From Thermohalobaculum sp964475765 (GTDB lineage: Bacteria; Pseudomonadota; Alphaproteobacteria; Rhodobacterales; Rhodobacteraceae), in the NCBI GenBank assembly GCA_964475765.1, contig CAYYZH010000082.1:1-17587 (forward strand): a stretch of DNA of 17,587 nt, read 5' to 3'. The notes below the pieces were generated by a model, which saw only the letters and a program-made list of their open reading frames with translations, ran no database searches and was not told the origin of the DNA. Below, piece after piece: positions 1 through 8,035 of the stretch (positions are counted from its first letter, which is position 1; every line of letters starts with the position of its first letter). The translations under genes were made by a program, and so were the position numbers.

Positions 1-347
1 GGTCAGCAGGAGCGGAGAGTAGCTTAAGGAACCTCCGAAACTGTCCAAGGATTGGGGAAGAGTTCAGGGTTCCGGGGAGCCCGAAGCTCTCAGTAGACCT
101 TTTGGGCTGACTTGTTCTGAACAGAACACGCTCGTCGGGTGTTTTCTACTGTTTGGATGACCAGTACACCCTCGTTCTTTTCATTGAGCTACCGCGATGA
201 GCCGTCAAGGAGTTCAGCTTTGAGCGCAGATGAAACCATACGCTGGGTCAATCTTGCATCGCGCCTCAAAGTTCAAGTCGAGGCTTTGAAAGGGATTGGT
301 AACCCAGATCGTTTAGTCGCAGAAGGGTGTTAGATGGCGGAGAGACC
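1..347. other. Upstream region without a convincing gene
   Basis: No reading frame here looks like a known protein from end to end. A short plus-strand frame (139-333) ends just before the chemoreceptor. Its last 30 or so residues (ending GNPDRLVAEGC) vaguely resemble the C-terminal tail of a small STAS-type chemotaxis protein. Its N-terminal half does not, and no matching beginning is visible in the other frames, so I do not call it a gene. The region presumably holds the chemoreceptor promoter, but I see no convincing -35/-10 pair. Confidence 0.4.
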
Positions 348-2729
348 ATGAAACTCCAAACAAAGCTTTTCCTAATTGCGGTTGTACCGTTGGCCGTTTC
401 TGTGACCTTGAGTGCTGTCAGTGTCGTCGAGCAGATCGGTAAAAGAGCCGATCAACAATCTCTTGCCGAAAATCTGGCTGCTGCGACAAAGATCAGCGCG
501 GTGATCCATGAATTTCAGAAAGAACGAGGATACACAGCGGGGCACGTCAGCTCTGAAGGAGTTGTATTTGGACAGGAGCTGCAAAACCAACGCAGAGAAA
601 CTGATCTGGTCCTGGGTGCAGCACGATCAGAAATCTCCGCAGTTGCTGCGACGAACGCCGACGCCGTCTCAGAATTCAGCAAATTTGCGTCCGAGCTTTC
701 GATGATCCGTGCCGGAGCGGACCGTTTCGAAGGCGCTGCCTCGCAGTATGCAGCTCGCTATACTGGTGCGATCAACAGCCTCATGCATATCGTGGAAAGT
801 ACTTTGCACGATGTAACTGATCCAGAAGTCAAAGAAGTAGCAGATGCCTATATCGGCGTGTTCGAAGGTAAAGAGAATGCGGGTCGGGAGCGTGCCATGG
901 GAGGGATTGGCTTTGGCTCTGGCGAGTTTTCGATCCCCGTTTACTCCCGCTTTGTTACATTTGGAAGTGCAGAGGAGACGTTCCTGGAAGCGGCGCTGCT
1001 TTCTTCTAACCGAGAAGCGTCCGCGATCGTCGCCGGTGCGCTTGGCGATAAAACACATAAAGAGATTGAGGGGCTGCGGAAGGTCGCGTTGAACTCTTTC
1101 GAAACTGGTGATCTTCAGGGCGTCAATGCGGCCACTTGGTTTGCTTCAGCGACCCGTTGGATTGAAGAGTTGCGCACAGCCGAGCTGGCTCTGAAAGACC
1201 TCATGAAATCCATTGTGGCTGCGAAGACTGAAGAAGCGACCAACGGAATAATTATACAAGTTATGCTTTCTGCATTGGTAGTCGTTGCGAGCTTGGCTGC
1301 GGTCTACGCAATTGCAAGAGGGTTGCAACGAGAAGTGCATGCACTGAGCGGCGAACTGCAACGAATAGCCGACGACGATCTTGATCATGAGGTCAACGTT
1401 GACCTGAGGACTGCCGAATTTCAGTCGATCGGGCATATGGCAGAGGTTTTCCTGGAAGGCGGTTTGCGCCGTCGCGAGGCGGATCAAGCCGCAGCTGAAG
1501 CAGCTGAAGCAGCCGACCAAGCGCAAGCAAGGGCCAAGGAGGCCTCCGAAGCGGAGGCTGCCGCAAGTGCGAAGGCAGCAAAGGCTGCCGAGGAACAACG
1601 TGCCGAAGCTGAAGCCCGCGAGAAGGAGAAAGTCGAGGCGGATCGTCTTGAGCGTGAAGCGGCTTTGCTACGCTCGAATGAGGAGCAACGCCTTGCCGCA
1701 GAACTCGCCGCGAGAGAAACAGAGAAGATGGAGGCTGAACTGGCTCGCACTGAAGCTTTGGACCTTGTTGTTGCAAAACTACGCGAAGGGCTGAAAGCAC
1801 TAGCGGCGGGCGAGCTAACTTACCAGATCGACGTGGCATTCCAGGCCGACTACGACGAGCTGCGTTTGGACTTCAACCGCGCTATTGCCGAGCTGTGCCG
1901 CACTATTCAAGGAGTTGTTCAGAAATCACATGGCATAAATGGGGGCGCAACGCAGATCAGCCAATCAGCAGATGATTTGGCCACTCGTACTGAACGACAA
2001 GCTGGTTCGCTTGAGGAGACTGCAGCCGCTATCGAGGAGATGACAGAAAGCATCCAGTCTGCGAAAGAGCGCGCCGAAACCGCAGAGCGAACGACGATTG
2101 AAGCTCGCGGCAATGCCGAGTCAGGTGAAGCTGTAGTCAAACAGACGATTACGGCCATGAGTGAGATCGATAACTCCGCAGTGAGAATCTCGGAGATCAC
2201 TGGCGTCATCGACGACATTGCGTTCCAAACGAATCTGCTTGCGTTGAATGCCGGCGTTGAGGCGGCTCGCGCCGGAGAAGCGGGTCGTGGTTTTGCGGTA
2301 GTCGCATCCGAAGTTCGCGCGCTTGCCCAGCGCTGCTCTGATGCAGCGCGCGAGATCAAGACGCTGATTTCTGAGTCTGGCGAGCACGTAAGTCGAGGCG
2401 TCGATCTTGTTGGCAAAACGGGCGACGCCCTGCGACAGATCAACGAATCAGTGGTAGAAATCAGCGACCACGTGTCCAGCATCTCCACTTCATCTAAAGA
2501 ACAAGCGCTGGGGCTTTCAGAGATTAACTCAGCAGTTGCGCGGCTCGATCAAGTGACACAGCAGAACGCGGCTATGGTCGAGGAATCGACTGCCGCCAGT
2601 CATGAGCTGACCCGTGAAGCAACGGATCTGACCAAGCTGATGGCTGTCTTTAAGCTGAGAAGCGATGCACGGGAACAAGCCACGAACGAGTGCGCCGAAG
2701 TGGCAGGTGCAGCTGGGATAATTGCGTGA
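348..2729 (+). CDS. Methyl-accepting chemotaxis protein with NIT sensor domain
   Basis: This is a 793-residue transmembrane chemoreceptor that should signal to the CheA/CheW array. Residues about 7-27 form the first membrane helix. A periplasmic NIT-type (nitrate/nitrite-sensing family) domain follows at about 45-290, with the family's typical KERGYTAG and QRRETD segments and a second-half segment GKENAGRERAMGG. A second membrane helix lies near 298-320, followed by a HAMP segment, an Ala/Glu-rich coiled coil at about 380-475, a second HAMP-like segment near 480-530, and the MA signalling domain. The signalling tip reads AFQTNLLALNAGVEAARAGE. There is no C-terminal CheR-binding pentapeptide. 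I chose ATG 348, preceded by GGAGAG at 339-344, over the GTG at 327, because it puts MKLQTKLFLIAVVPL at the start of the membrane helix. No other che gene is in the window. The ligand is inferred from the family only. Confidence 0.93.
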   Translation: MKLQTKLFLIAVVPLAVSVTLSAVSVVEQIGKRADQQSLAENLAAATKISAVIHEFQKERGYTAGHVSSEGVVFGQELQNQRRETDLVLGAARSEISAVAATNADAVSEFSKFASELSMIRAGADRFEGAASQYAARYTGAINSLMHIVESTLHDVTDPEVKEVADAYIGVFEGKENAGRERAMGGIGFGSGEFSIPVYSRFVTFGSAEETFLEAALLSSNREASAIVAGALGDKTHKEIEGLRKVALNSFETGDLQGVNAATWFASATRWIEELRTAELALKDLMKSIVAAKTEEATNGIIIQVMLSALVVVASLAAVYAIARGLQREVHALSGELQRIADDDLDHEVNVDLRTAEFQSIGHMAEVFLEGGLRRREADQAAAEAAEAADQAQARAKEASEAEAAASAKAAKAAEEQRAEAEAREKEKVEADRLEREAALLRSNEEQRLAAELAARETEKMEAELARTEALDLVVAKLREGLKALAAGELTYQIDVAFQADYDELRLDFNRAIAELCRTIQGVVQKSHGINGGATQISQSADDLATRTERQAGSLEETAAAIEEMTESIQSAKERAETAERTTIEARGNAESGEAVVKQTITAMSEIDNSAVRISEITGVIDDIAFQTNLLALNAGVEAARAGEAGRGFAVVASEVRALAQRCSDAAREIKTLISESGEHVSRGVDLVGKTGDALRQINESVVEISDHVSSISTSSKEQALGLSEINSAVARLDQVTQQNAAMVEESTAASHELTREATDLTKLMAVFKLRSDAREQATNECAEVAGAAGIIA

Positions 2730-2786
2730 AGTTACATAGATGAGTGGAGATTAAGTGCGCCGAAGTGTTCCGTTTATGCAAAACCA

Positions 2787-2794
2787 AGCTCAGT
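2787..2794. repeat. Left target-site duplication of the IS66 element
   Basis: The 8 bases AGCTCAGT immediately precede the left inverted repeat. The same 8 bases immediately follow the right inverted repeat at 5267-5274. An 8-bp duplication is the size typical of IS66-family insertions, so this marks the insertion point in the spacer between two convergent genes. Confidence 0.95.
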
Positions 2795-2814
2795 GTAAGC
2801 GGTGTTTCTACCCC
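2795..2814 (+). repeat. IS66 left terminal inverted repeat
   Basis: The outer 12 bases, GTAAGCGGTGTT, are an exact reverse complement of the right end. The following eight bases (TCTACCCC) match the right end (CTTCCCCC when reversed) only partly. This would be the transposase-binding end next to the 3' end of tnpC. Confidence 0.92.
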
Positions 2815-2819
2815 ACGGG

Positions 2820-4332
2820 TCAGGCGGGCTTGAAGTTCCAGGGCATGAGATCGTCGATCTGACTTTGTTTGTGACCGTTCACGAGTGCGGTGAGCGTTTG
2901 GGTCAGGTAGGCATGCGGCTCGATGGCGTTGAGCTTCGCGGTTTCGACCAGCGACGCGATGATCCCCCAATTTGCACCACCTTCGTCGTGGCCTGCGAAG
3001 AGCGCGTTCTTGCGGTTCAGGGCGATCGGACGGATGGCCCGTTCCACAGCGTTTGAATCCATCTCGACGCGGCCGTCTTCCAGGAAGACATTCAGCCCGT
3101 CCCAGAGTTTGAAGATTTTCCTCATGGCCTCGCCGATCGGGGACTTGGCGCTGACGCGGGCACTTTGTTCCTCGACCCAGTCCCCGAAGGCGTCCACCAA
3201 GGGCGTTGACCGGGCGCGGCGAAGGGTGCGCCTCTCGTCGGCAGACAGGCCACGGATCTCGCTTTCGATCCGGTAGATCTCTCGGATCTGGCGCAGACCT
3301 TCCTCGGCGATCGGTGCGGTTCTGCCCTTGGCAATCTCATGCAATTTACGCCTGGCATGCGCCCAGCAATAAGCCAAGCGCAACGCGCCACCGGGACGAT
3401 CCTGGCGGGTCAGCCGATTGTACCCCGCATATCCATCGACCTGCAGGACACCGCTGAACCTTGCGAGAAAGCGTTCGGCGTGTTCGCCGCTGCGACCCGG
3501 TGCATAGAAGAATGCAGCGGCGGGCGGGATCATGGCCCGCCCATGGCTGGTCATCACGGCTGAGTGCCCAGAGATATCCTGTCTTGGTGCGGCGGCGGCC
3601 CGGATCCAGCACGGGTGCGCGGGTCTCGTCCATAAAGAGCTTCGTCGACCGCTTCAGGTCCGCCACCAGGTGATCGAAGACGGGCTTGAGTTCGAATGCC
3701 GCATGTCCGACCCAATCGGCCAGCGTGGAGCGGTCCAGGTTCACGCCTTGGCGCTCGAAGATCCTCGCCTGGCGATAAAGTGGAAGGTGGTCAGCATACT
3801 TGGAAACCAGAACGTGGGCGACTGTGGCTTCGGTCGGCAACCCGCCCAGAATCAGTCGACTTGGTGCTGGTGCTTGAACAATCCCACCCTCGCAGGCCCG
3901 GCAGGCATAGCGTGGGCGCCGCGTGACGATCACCCGGAACTGGGCTGGGATCACGTCGAGGCGTTCGGAGATATCCTCGCCGATGACATGGCGCTCGGCG
4001 CCGCAGGCTGTCTTGTCCGGCTCGATGGTGAACTCGATCCGTGGCAAGTGCTTGGGCAGTGATCCCCGGTTGACATTCCGGGACATCCTGCGTGACGCTG
4101 GAGGCGTCACGTCGCAGGCTTCTTTCTCCGCCTCGATGGCAGCAATCCCGGTCTCGATATCCTCAAGGGCCAGTTCGTACTGGTCGGGATCGGTCTTCTC
4201 GGACTTCCGCCCGAAGATCGCGTGGCGGAATGCCTCGACCAGTTTCTCCAGGCGCTGGTTGCGGTCGTCCATGGCGACGATGATCGCCTTCAGGGCGTCG
4301 ATATCATCGGGAAGGTCCGCCAGGTCGGTCAT
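2820..4332 (-). pseudogene. tnpC: IS66 transposase TnpC, frameshifted
   Basis: This is the DDE transposase of the IS66 element, split over two frames. The first part (4332 to about 3527) has the N-terminal coiled coil (AIIVAMDDRNQRLEKL), the FGRKSEK segment, a partial zinc-binding region (CRACEGG), and the first catalytic Asp in FMDETRAP. The second part (about 3526 to 2820) carries QVDGYAGYNRL with the second Asp, NAVERAIRP with the catalytic Glu, and the usual IS66 C-terminus ending DDLMPWNFKPA. The change of frame falls in the run reading GATCCCGCCC on the minus strand (plus-strand GGG at 3526-3528). Removing one C gives DPPAAAFFYAPGRSG, the continuous family sequence. The gene span is 1513 bases, one more than a multiple of three; repaired it would encode 503 residues. 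I take this as an inactivating indel or a sequence error, because programmed frameshifting is not expected in IS66 TnpC. Confidence 0.92.
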
Positions 4333-4398
4333 GCGATTTTATATCATGATCCCAATCGCTTGGGTGCACAGCAGGGGCGATGATTCAATCCGCCGCAG

Positions 4399-4751
4399 TC
4401 ACTCGGCTGCCTGCGGAGGACGTGCCGCGGCCGCGTTAACCTTGCGCCAGTCGAGCCCCGAGAACAGCGCCTCAAACTGCGCATGGCTCAGCTTCATCAC
4501 GCCGTCGCGGATCGGCGGCCAGGCGAATTTGTGATCCTCCAAGCGCTTGTAGACCATGACCATTCCAGTCCCGTCCCAGAAGACAATCTTCGCCCGGTCG
4601 GCACGCTTGGCGCGGAACACGAAGACAGCCCCGGTGAACGGATCCTTGCGCAGTTCGTTCTTCACGACTGCCGCCAGCCCGTCATGGCCTTTGCGGAAGT
4701 CCCCGGCCTGGTCGCCACGAACACCCGCAATCGGTTCGAGGGAAAGATCAT
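4399..4751 (-). pseudogene. tnpB: IS66 accessory protein TnpB, frameshifted
   Basis: TnpB is the small accessory protein of IS66 elements (IS66 Orf2 family). The ATG at 4751 overlaps the tnpA stop by four bases (ATGA), the usual translational coupling, and gives MIFPSNRLRVFVATRP. The frame then changes at the plus-strand CCCC run (4701-4704). The continuation in the other frame reads DFRKGHDGLAAVVKNELRKD, then DPFTGAVFVFRAKRAD and KIVFWDGTGMVMVYKRLE, ending PPQAAE. The span is 353 bases, one short of a multiple of three. One extra G on the minus strand would restore a 117-residue protein, normal for the family. A frame starting at 4665 would give only a truncated product. Confidence 0.9.
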
Positions 4752-5189
4752 GCGAGCGCCTTTGCGATCTCGGCGATACGGGTCGCGGAGGTGTTGCCGG
4801 GCAGGCGGATCACCACGCCACCGGTCTGTAACTCGATCTGCCCAGGCAGACAGTCCTCGTCAGAACGATCGATGTTCTCTTGCATCCGCGGAGAAGACCC
4901 TTCCAGCATTAGAGGCGCGAAAAGACCATCTGTCCTCATCGACCGGCACCGGGAACTTGCCGTCCTTCGCGTCCCGGCGCCAACCAAAGAGCTGCGAGGG
5001 AACCAACCCGTTCTGTCGTGCAAACTCTGACACCGACAGATCAGTCTTGTAGCTCTCGGCAACAAGCCGACCCTTCAAATCGTCGGGCCACTTCCGACGC
5101 CCGGCCGGCCCCGTAACCATGTCGATACGACCGATCACAACCCGATCGTGACTGTCAAAACATCCAGAACTTCTGACTGTATCATCCAT
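4748..5189 (-). pseudogene. tnpA: IS66 protein TnpA, frameshifted
   Basis: This is the first gene of the IS66 operon. It encodes a small helix-turn-helix protein needed for transposition. Residues include RVVIGRIDMVTG, GRRKWPDDLKGRLVAES and VSEFARQNGLVPSQLFGWRR, which are typical of the family. After KFPVPVDEDRW the frame changes. The C-terminal part, in the other frame, reads FAPLMLEGS, then the acidic stretch DRSDEDCLPGQIELQTGG, and ends AEIAKALA at 4748. The break lies at the AAAA run, plus strand 4920-4923. One base fewer would give DRWSFAPLMLE and a 146-residue protein. I chose ATG 5189 rather than the in-frame TTG at 5204. The stop overlaps the start of tnpB. Confidence 0.9.
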
Positions 5190-5246
5190 CCGCCAACCTA
5201 CCAAATAGGCCAGCAGATTCTCAGATCACAGGGTCATCGAACAGGT

Positions 5247-5266
5247 GGGGGAAGAACACCGCTTAC
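5247..5266 (-). repeat. IS66 right terminal inverted repeat
   Basis: AACACCGCTTAC at 5255-5266 is the exact reverse complement of the left end. It lies upstream of tnpA, so the tnpA promoter should lie between here and 5189. Confidence 0.92.
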
Positions 5267-5274
5267 AGCTCAGT
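5267..5274. repeat. Right target-site duplication of the IS66 element
   Basis: AGCTCAGT directly follows the right inverted repeat and is identical to 2787-2794. Confidence 0.95.
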
Positions 5275-5466
5275 GACGCTCGCCCAATTTGCCGCGATAA
5301 CAATCCATCGCCTGGATATTGGGTCTCACAAAGGAATCGCGCTTTCAAGTCTCGATGAATGGCGTCTGAAATTGCAAAGACAACGCCGCAGTAGAAACCC
5401 TACTGAAGATTATCAGGGCCTAAGTGCAACGGCAGCAGTCTCAAATCACGCGCCAGTTGGCTGGGA

Positions 5467-5494
5467 GACCGCGCAAATAAAGCGGTGCGCGGTC
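5467..5494 (-). terminator. icd: Stem-loop after the isocitrate dehydrogenase gene
   Basis: GACCGCGC at 5467-5474 and GCGCGGTC at 5487-5494 are perfect 8-bp complements around a 12-base loop. The structure begins 10 bases past the stop of the minus-strand isocitrate dehydrogenase gene. No clear run of T follows on that strand, so it may act as a Rho-assisted or RNA-stabilising 3' end rather than a classical terminator. The rest of the spacer from the IS66 duplication (5275) to here shows nothing recognisable. Confidence 0.6.
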
Positions 5495-5504
5495 CGAGAT
5501 TGGA

Positions 5505-7703
5505 TCAGTCGGAATGCCCGATTATGGCATTCAACGTCGCAGATGGGCGCATGACTGCGGCAGTCTTTGGCCCGTCAGTGCGATAGTATCCGCCAAGATC
5601 GACAGCGGATCCCCGGACGCTCGCAAGCTCGGACAATATCTTTGCTTCACCCGCAGCAAGGGCTTCAGCGACTGGCGCGAAGTGAGAGGCAAGCTCAACA
5701 TCATCTTCCTGACTGGCGACGGCTTCAGCCCAATACCGCGCAAACCAGTAGTGGCTATCGCGGTTGTCTGGCTCACCAACGTTTCGTGAGGGAGATCGGT
5801 CATGGTCCAGGATACCTTGCGTAGCCGCCTCAACGCCTCTGCCCAGAACCCGGGCTTTCTCGTTGCCTTTGACGTCCGCAAGGAAGACGAAGCTTTCGCC
5901 AAGTGCACAGAACTCACCCAGACTGTCCCAGCGCAGGTGGTTCTCTTCATTCAATTGCTGAACGTGCTTTGGCGCCGAGCCGCCTGCACCGGTTTCAAAG
6001 AGCCCGCCGCCGTTCATTAGCTTCACGATTGAAAGCATCTTGGCAGAGGTTGCCAGTTCCAGGATCGGGAAGAGATCTGTCAGATAGTCGCGCAAGACAT
6101 TGCCAGTCACAGCGATCGAGTTGTCGCCCCTCGTGATGGTTTCAAGCGATGCGCGCGTCGCTTCGCGTGGGGACATGATCTTGAACTTGCTCGCAACGCC
6201 CTGCGTTTCCAGGATCGGTTTGACGTAGGCAATCAGTTGCGCGTCATGCGGGCGGTTCTTGTCCAGCCAGAATATCGCTTCGCAGCCCTCGGCCTTTTGA
6301 CGCGAGATCGCAAGGTTGATCCAATCCTCGATCGGAGCCTTGCGGGTCGAGGACGAGCGCCAGATGTCACCCGCCTCGACGGTGTGCTGATGCAGGACCG
6401 TGCCATCATCCAGGATCAGCTTGACGGTGCCAGCTTCCGGGATCTCGAATGTCGTGGGGTGCGAGCCGTACTCCTCGGCCTTCTGTGCCATCAGGCCGAT
6501 GTTCTGAACCGTACCCGCGGTGGCCGGGTTCAGTTTGCCGTTCGCTTTGAAGAAGTTAATCGTCTCATCATAAACCGGGGCATAGGAATTGTCGGGGATC
6601 ACGCAATTGGCGTCTGCCTCATTGCCGTCGGGCCCCCAGCCTTTGCCGCCCGCGCGGATCAGGGCAGGCATTGAAGCGTCGATGATCACATCTGATGAGA
6701 CGTGCAGGTTGGTGATGCCTCTGTCGGAGTCGACCATATACATGGGCGGGCGGTCCGCCATACAGGCGTTGATGTCCGCCATGATCGTTGCGTTGTCTTT
6801 GACGCGGTCCAGCAGGTCACCCAGACCCGAGTTCGGATTGACGCCGACAGCGTCCATCGCATCCCCGTGCTTGTCGAAAACGGGTGCCAGATAGGCCTTG
6901 ACCGCATGACCGAACAGAATGGGGTCAGACACCTTCATCATCGTAGCTTTGAGGTGCAGCGAGAACAGGACGCCCTGGTTCTTGGTTCTCTCAATTTCAG
7001 ACGCGAGAAAATCCTTAAGGGCAACAACGCTCATGAACGTCGCATCAACGACCGTGCCCGCAGGATATTCAAGTCCCTCCTTCAGAACCGTCTCGCCCCT
7101 AGCAGTCTCCAGCACAATCTTGGCGCTGGTTGCAGCGCCCAGCGTGGCTGACTTCTCATTTGAGAAGAAGTCATTGCCAGACATCGACGACACATGGGTC
7201 TTACTTTCGGCGGCCCAATCGCCCATACGGTGCGGGTTCGCTCGCGCGAAGCTTTTCACGGCCTTAGCGGCGCGGCGATCAGAGTTGCCTTCGCGCAGGA
7301 CCGGGTTCACGGCCGAGCCCATGACCGCAGCATACTTGGTCCGGATGGCCTTTTCCTCATCAGTCTCCGGGGCTTCCGGGTAGTCTGGCAGCGCGAAACC
7401 CTTGCTTTGAAGTTCTTTGATCGCGCCAACCAGCTGAGGCACGGATGCAGAGATGTTAGGCAGCTTGATTACATTAGCCTCGGGCATCTTTACCAGACGA
7501 CCAAGTTCCTCCAGATCATCAGACTGAAGCTGATCGGCGCTTAGGTGATCTGGAAAGGCCGCAAGAATGCGCCCGGCAAGACTGATGTCTTTGGTTCCAA
7601 CGCTGACGCCAGCGGCAGCAGCGAACTTTCGGATGATCGGCAGCAGTGAAGCTGAGGCCAGTTCAGGTGCTTCGTCGACTTTCGTGTAAATGATATCAGA
7701 CAT
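5505..7703 (-). CDS. icd: Monomeric NADP-dependent isocitrate dehydrogenase
   Basis: The 732-residue product belongs to the monomeric class of isocitrate dehydrogenase (IDH-II type). It converts isocitrate and NADP to 2-oxoglutarate, CO2 and NADPH in the TCA cycle. The length fits the class (about 740), and the whole sequence reads like it: MSDIIYTKVDEAPELAS at the start, then REGNSDRRAA, SGNDFFSNEKSATL, MYMVDSDRGITNLHVSSD, ALIRAGGKGWGPDG, IFWLDKNRPHDAQLIAYV, GGLFETGAGGSAPKHVQQL and SHYWFARYWAEA, ending LNAIIGHSD. The frame is open a further 69 codons upstream (to 7910), but that part is not family-like. I chose ATG 7703, with a weak GGAA about 8 bases upstream. It is transcribed convergently with the chemoreceptor and divergently from the sulfurtransferase. 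No frame damage is seen. Confidence 0.97.
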   Translation of the reverse strand: MSDIIYTKVDEAPELASASLLPIIRKFAAAAGVSVGTKDISLAGRILAAFPDHLSADQLQSDDLEELGRLVKMPEANVIKLPNISASVPQLVGAIKELQSKGFALPDYPEAPETDEEKAIRTKYAAVMGSAVNPVLREGNSDRRAAKAVKSFARANPHRMGDWAAESKTHVSSMSGNDFFSNEKSATLGAATSAKIVLETARGETVLKEGLEYPAGTVVDATFMSVVALKDFLASEIERTKNQGVLFSLHLKATMMKVSDPILFGHAVKAYLAPVFDKHGDAMDAVGVNPNSGLGDLLDRVKDNATIMADINACMADRPPMYMVDSDRGITNLHVSSDVIIDASMPALIRAGGKGWGPDGNEADANCVIPDNSYAPVYDETINFFKANGKLNPATAGTVQNIGLMAQKAEEYGSHPTTFEIPEAGTVKLILDDGTVLHQHTVEAGDIWRSSSTRKAPIEDWINLAISRQKAEGCEAIFWLDKNRPHDAQLIAYVKPILETQGVASKFKIMSPREATRASLETITRGDNSIAVTGNVLRDYLTDLFPILELATSAKMLSIVKLMNGGGLFETGAGGSAPKHVQQLNEENHLRWDSLGEFCALGESFVFLADVKGNEKARVLGRGVEAATQGILDHDRSPSRNVGEPDNRDSHYWFARYWAEAVASQEDDVELASHFAPVAEALAAGEAKILSELASVRGSAVDLGGYYRTDGPKTAAVMRPSATLNAIIGHSD

Positions 7704-8035
7704 GTGGCGTTCCAGTTTGCTGAATTTGGGCGTCTGATATCCGAAGCAACGCAGAAGGTCGATGGTAGGCTTTCGAAACTGAGACGGTGGTGGCTCAGCA
7801 TGAAGCGGCACAAGTGAAAATGGCCCGAGGCCGCTGTTTAACGACAAGTCGACATGCTGCGGCGCGGAACGTTTAGCTGCCAATTCACGGCGGTTGCGAA
7901 GTATCTGCAAGACTAAACTTGTGAATGGATGTCATGGAGCTGCCGCATGGTCGTGAGCAGCCGGAAACAGTCAACTTGATCGAGCGCAACGCAACGGACA
8001 ATCTGCCAACTATTAGATGTAAGGAGAGTGACAGC
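7704..8035. other. Divergent spacer between icd and the sulfurtransferase
   Basis: This 332-base region should contain the promoters of both divergent genes. Both flanking frames are open through part of it, but the translated extensions look non-conserved. AAGGAG at 8021-8026 is the Shine-Dalgarno sequence of the sulfurtransferase. I found no clear -35/-10 pair or operator palindrome. Confidence 0.5.

Larger units (their letters stand above)
2795..5266 (-). mobile_element. Complete IS66-family insertion sequence, 2472 bp
   Basis: The element is bounded by inverted ends. The left end begins GTAAGCGGTGTT (2795-2806) and the right end finishes AACACCGCTTAC (5255-5266). Similarity extends inward over about 20 bases, with C-rich tracts. 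It is flanked by a perfect 8-bp direct duplication (2787-2794 and 5267-5274). It carries the standard IS66 set tnpA-tnpB-tnpC on the minus strand. It sits between the chemoreceptor and the convergent isocitrate dehydrogenase and disrupts neither. The perfect duplication argues for a recent insertion, yet every one of its three genes carries a one-base frame break, so as read it could not transpose by itself. Confidence 0.95.

Noticed and set aside
139..333. Possible small STAS-like chemotaxis gene before the chemoreceptor
   Set aside because: Only the last 30 or so residues look vaguely similar, the first half is unrelated, and there is no good ribosome-binding site.
1919..2488. Minus-strand open frame of 189 codons in the chemoreceptor
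   Set aside because: It mirrors the conserved MA signalling domain on the plus strand and has no independent support.
3346..3557. Programmed frameshift producing a full TnpC
   Set aside because: The needed shift is at a short C run with no slippery heptamer or following structure that I can recognise, and IS66 TnpC is normally a single frame. The other two genes of the element are broken in the same way.
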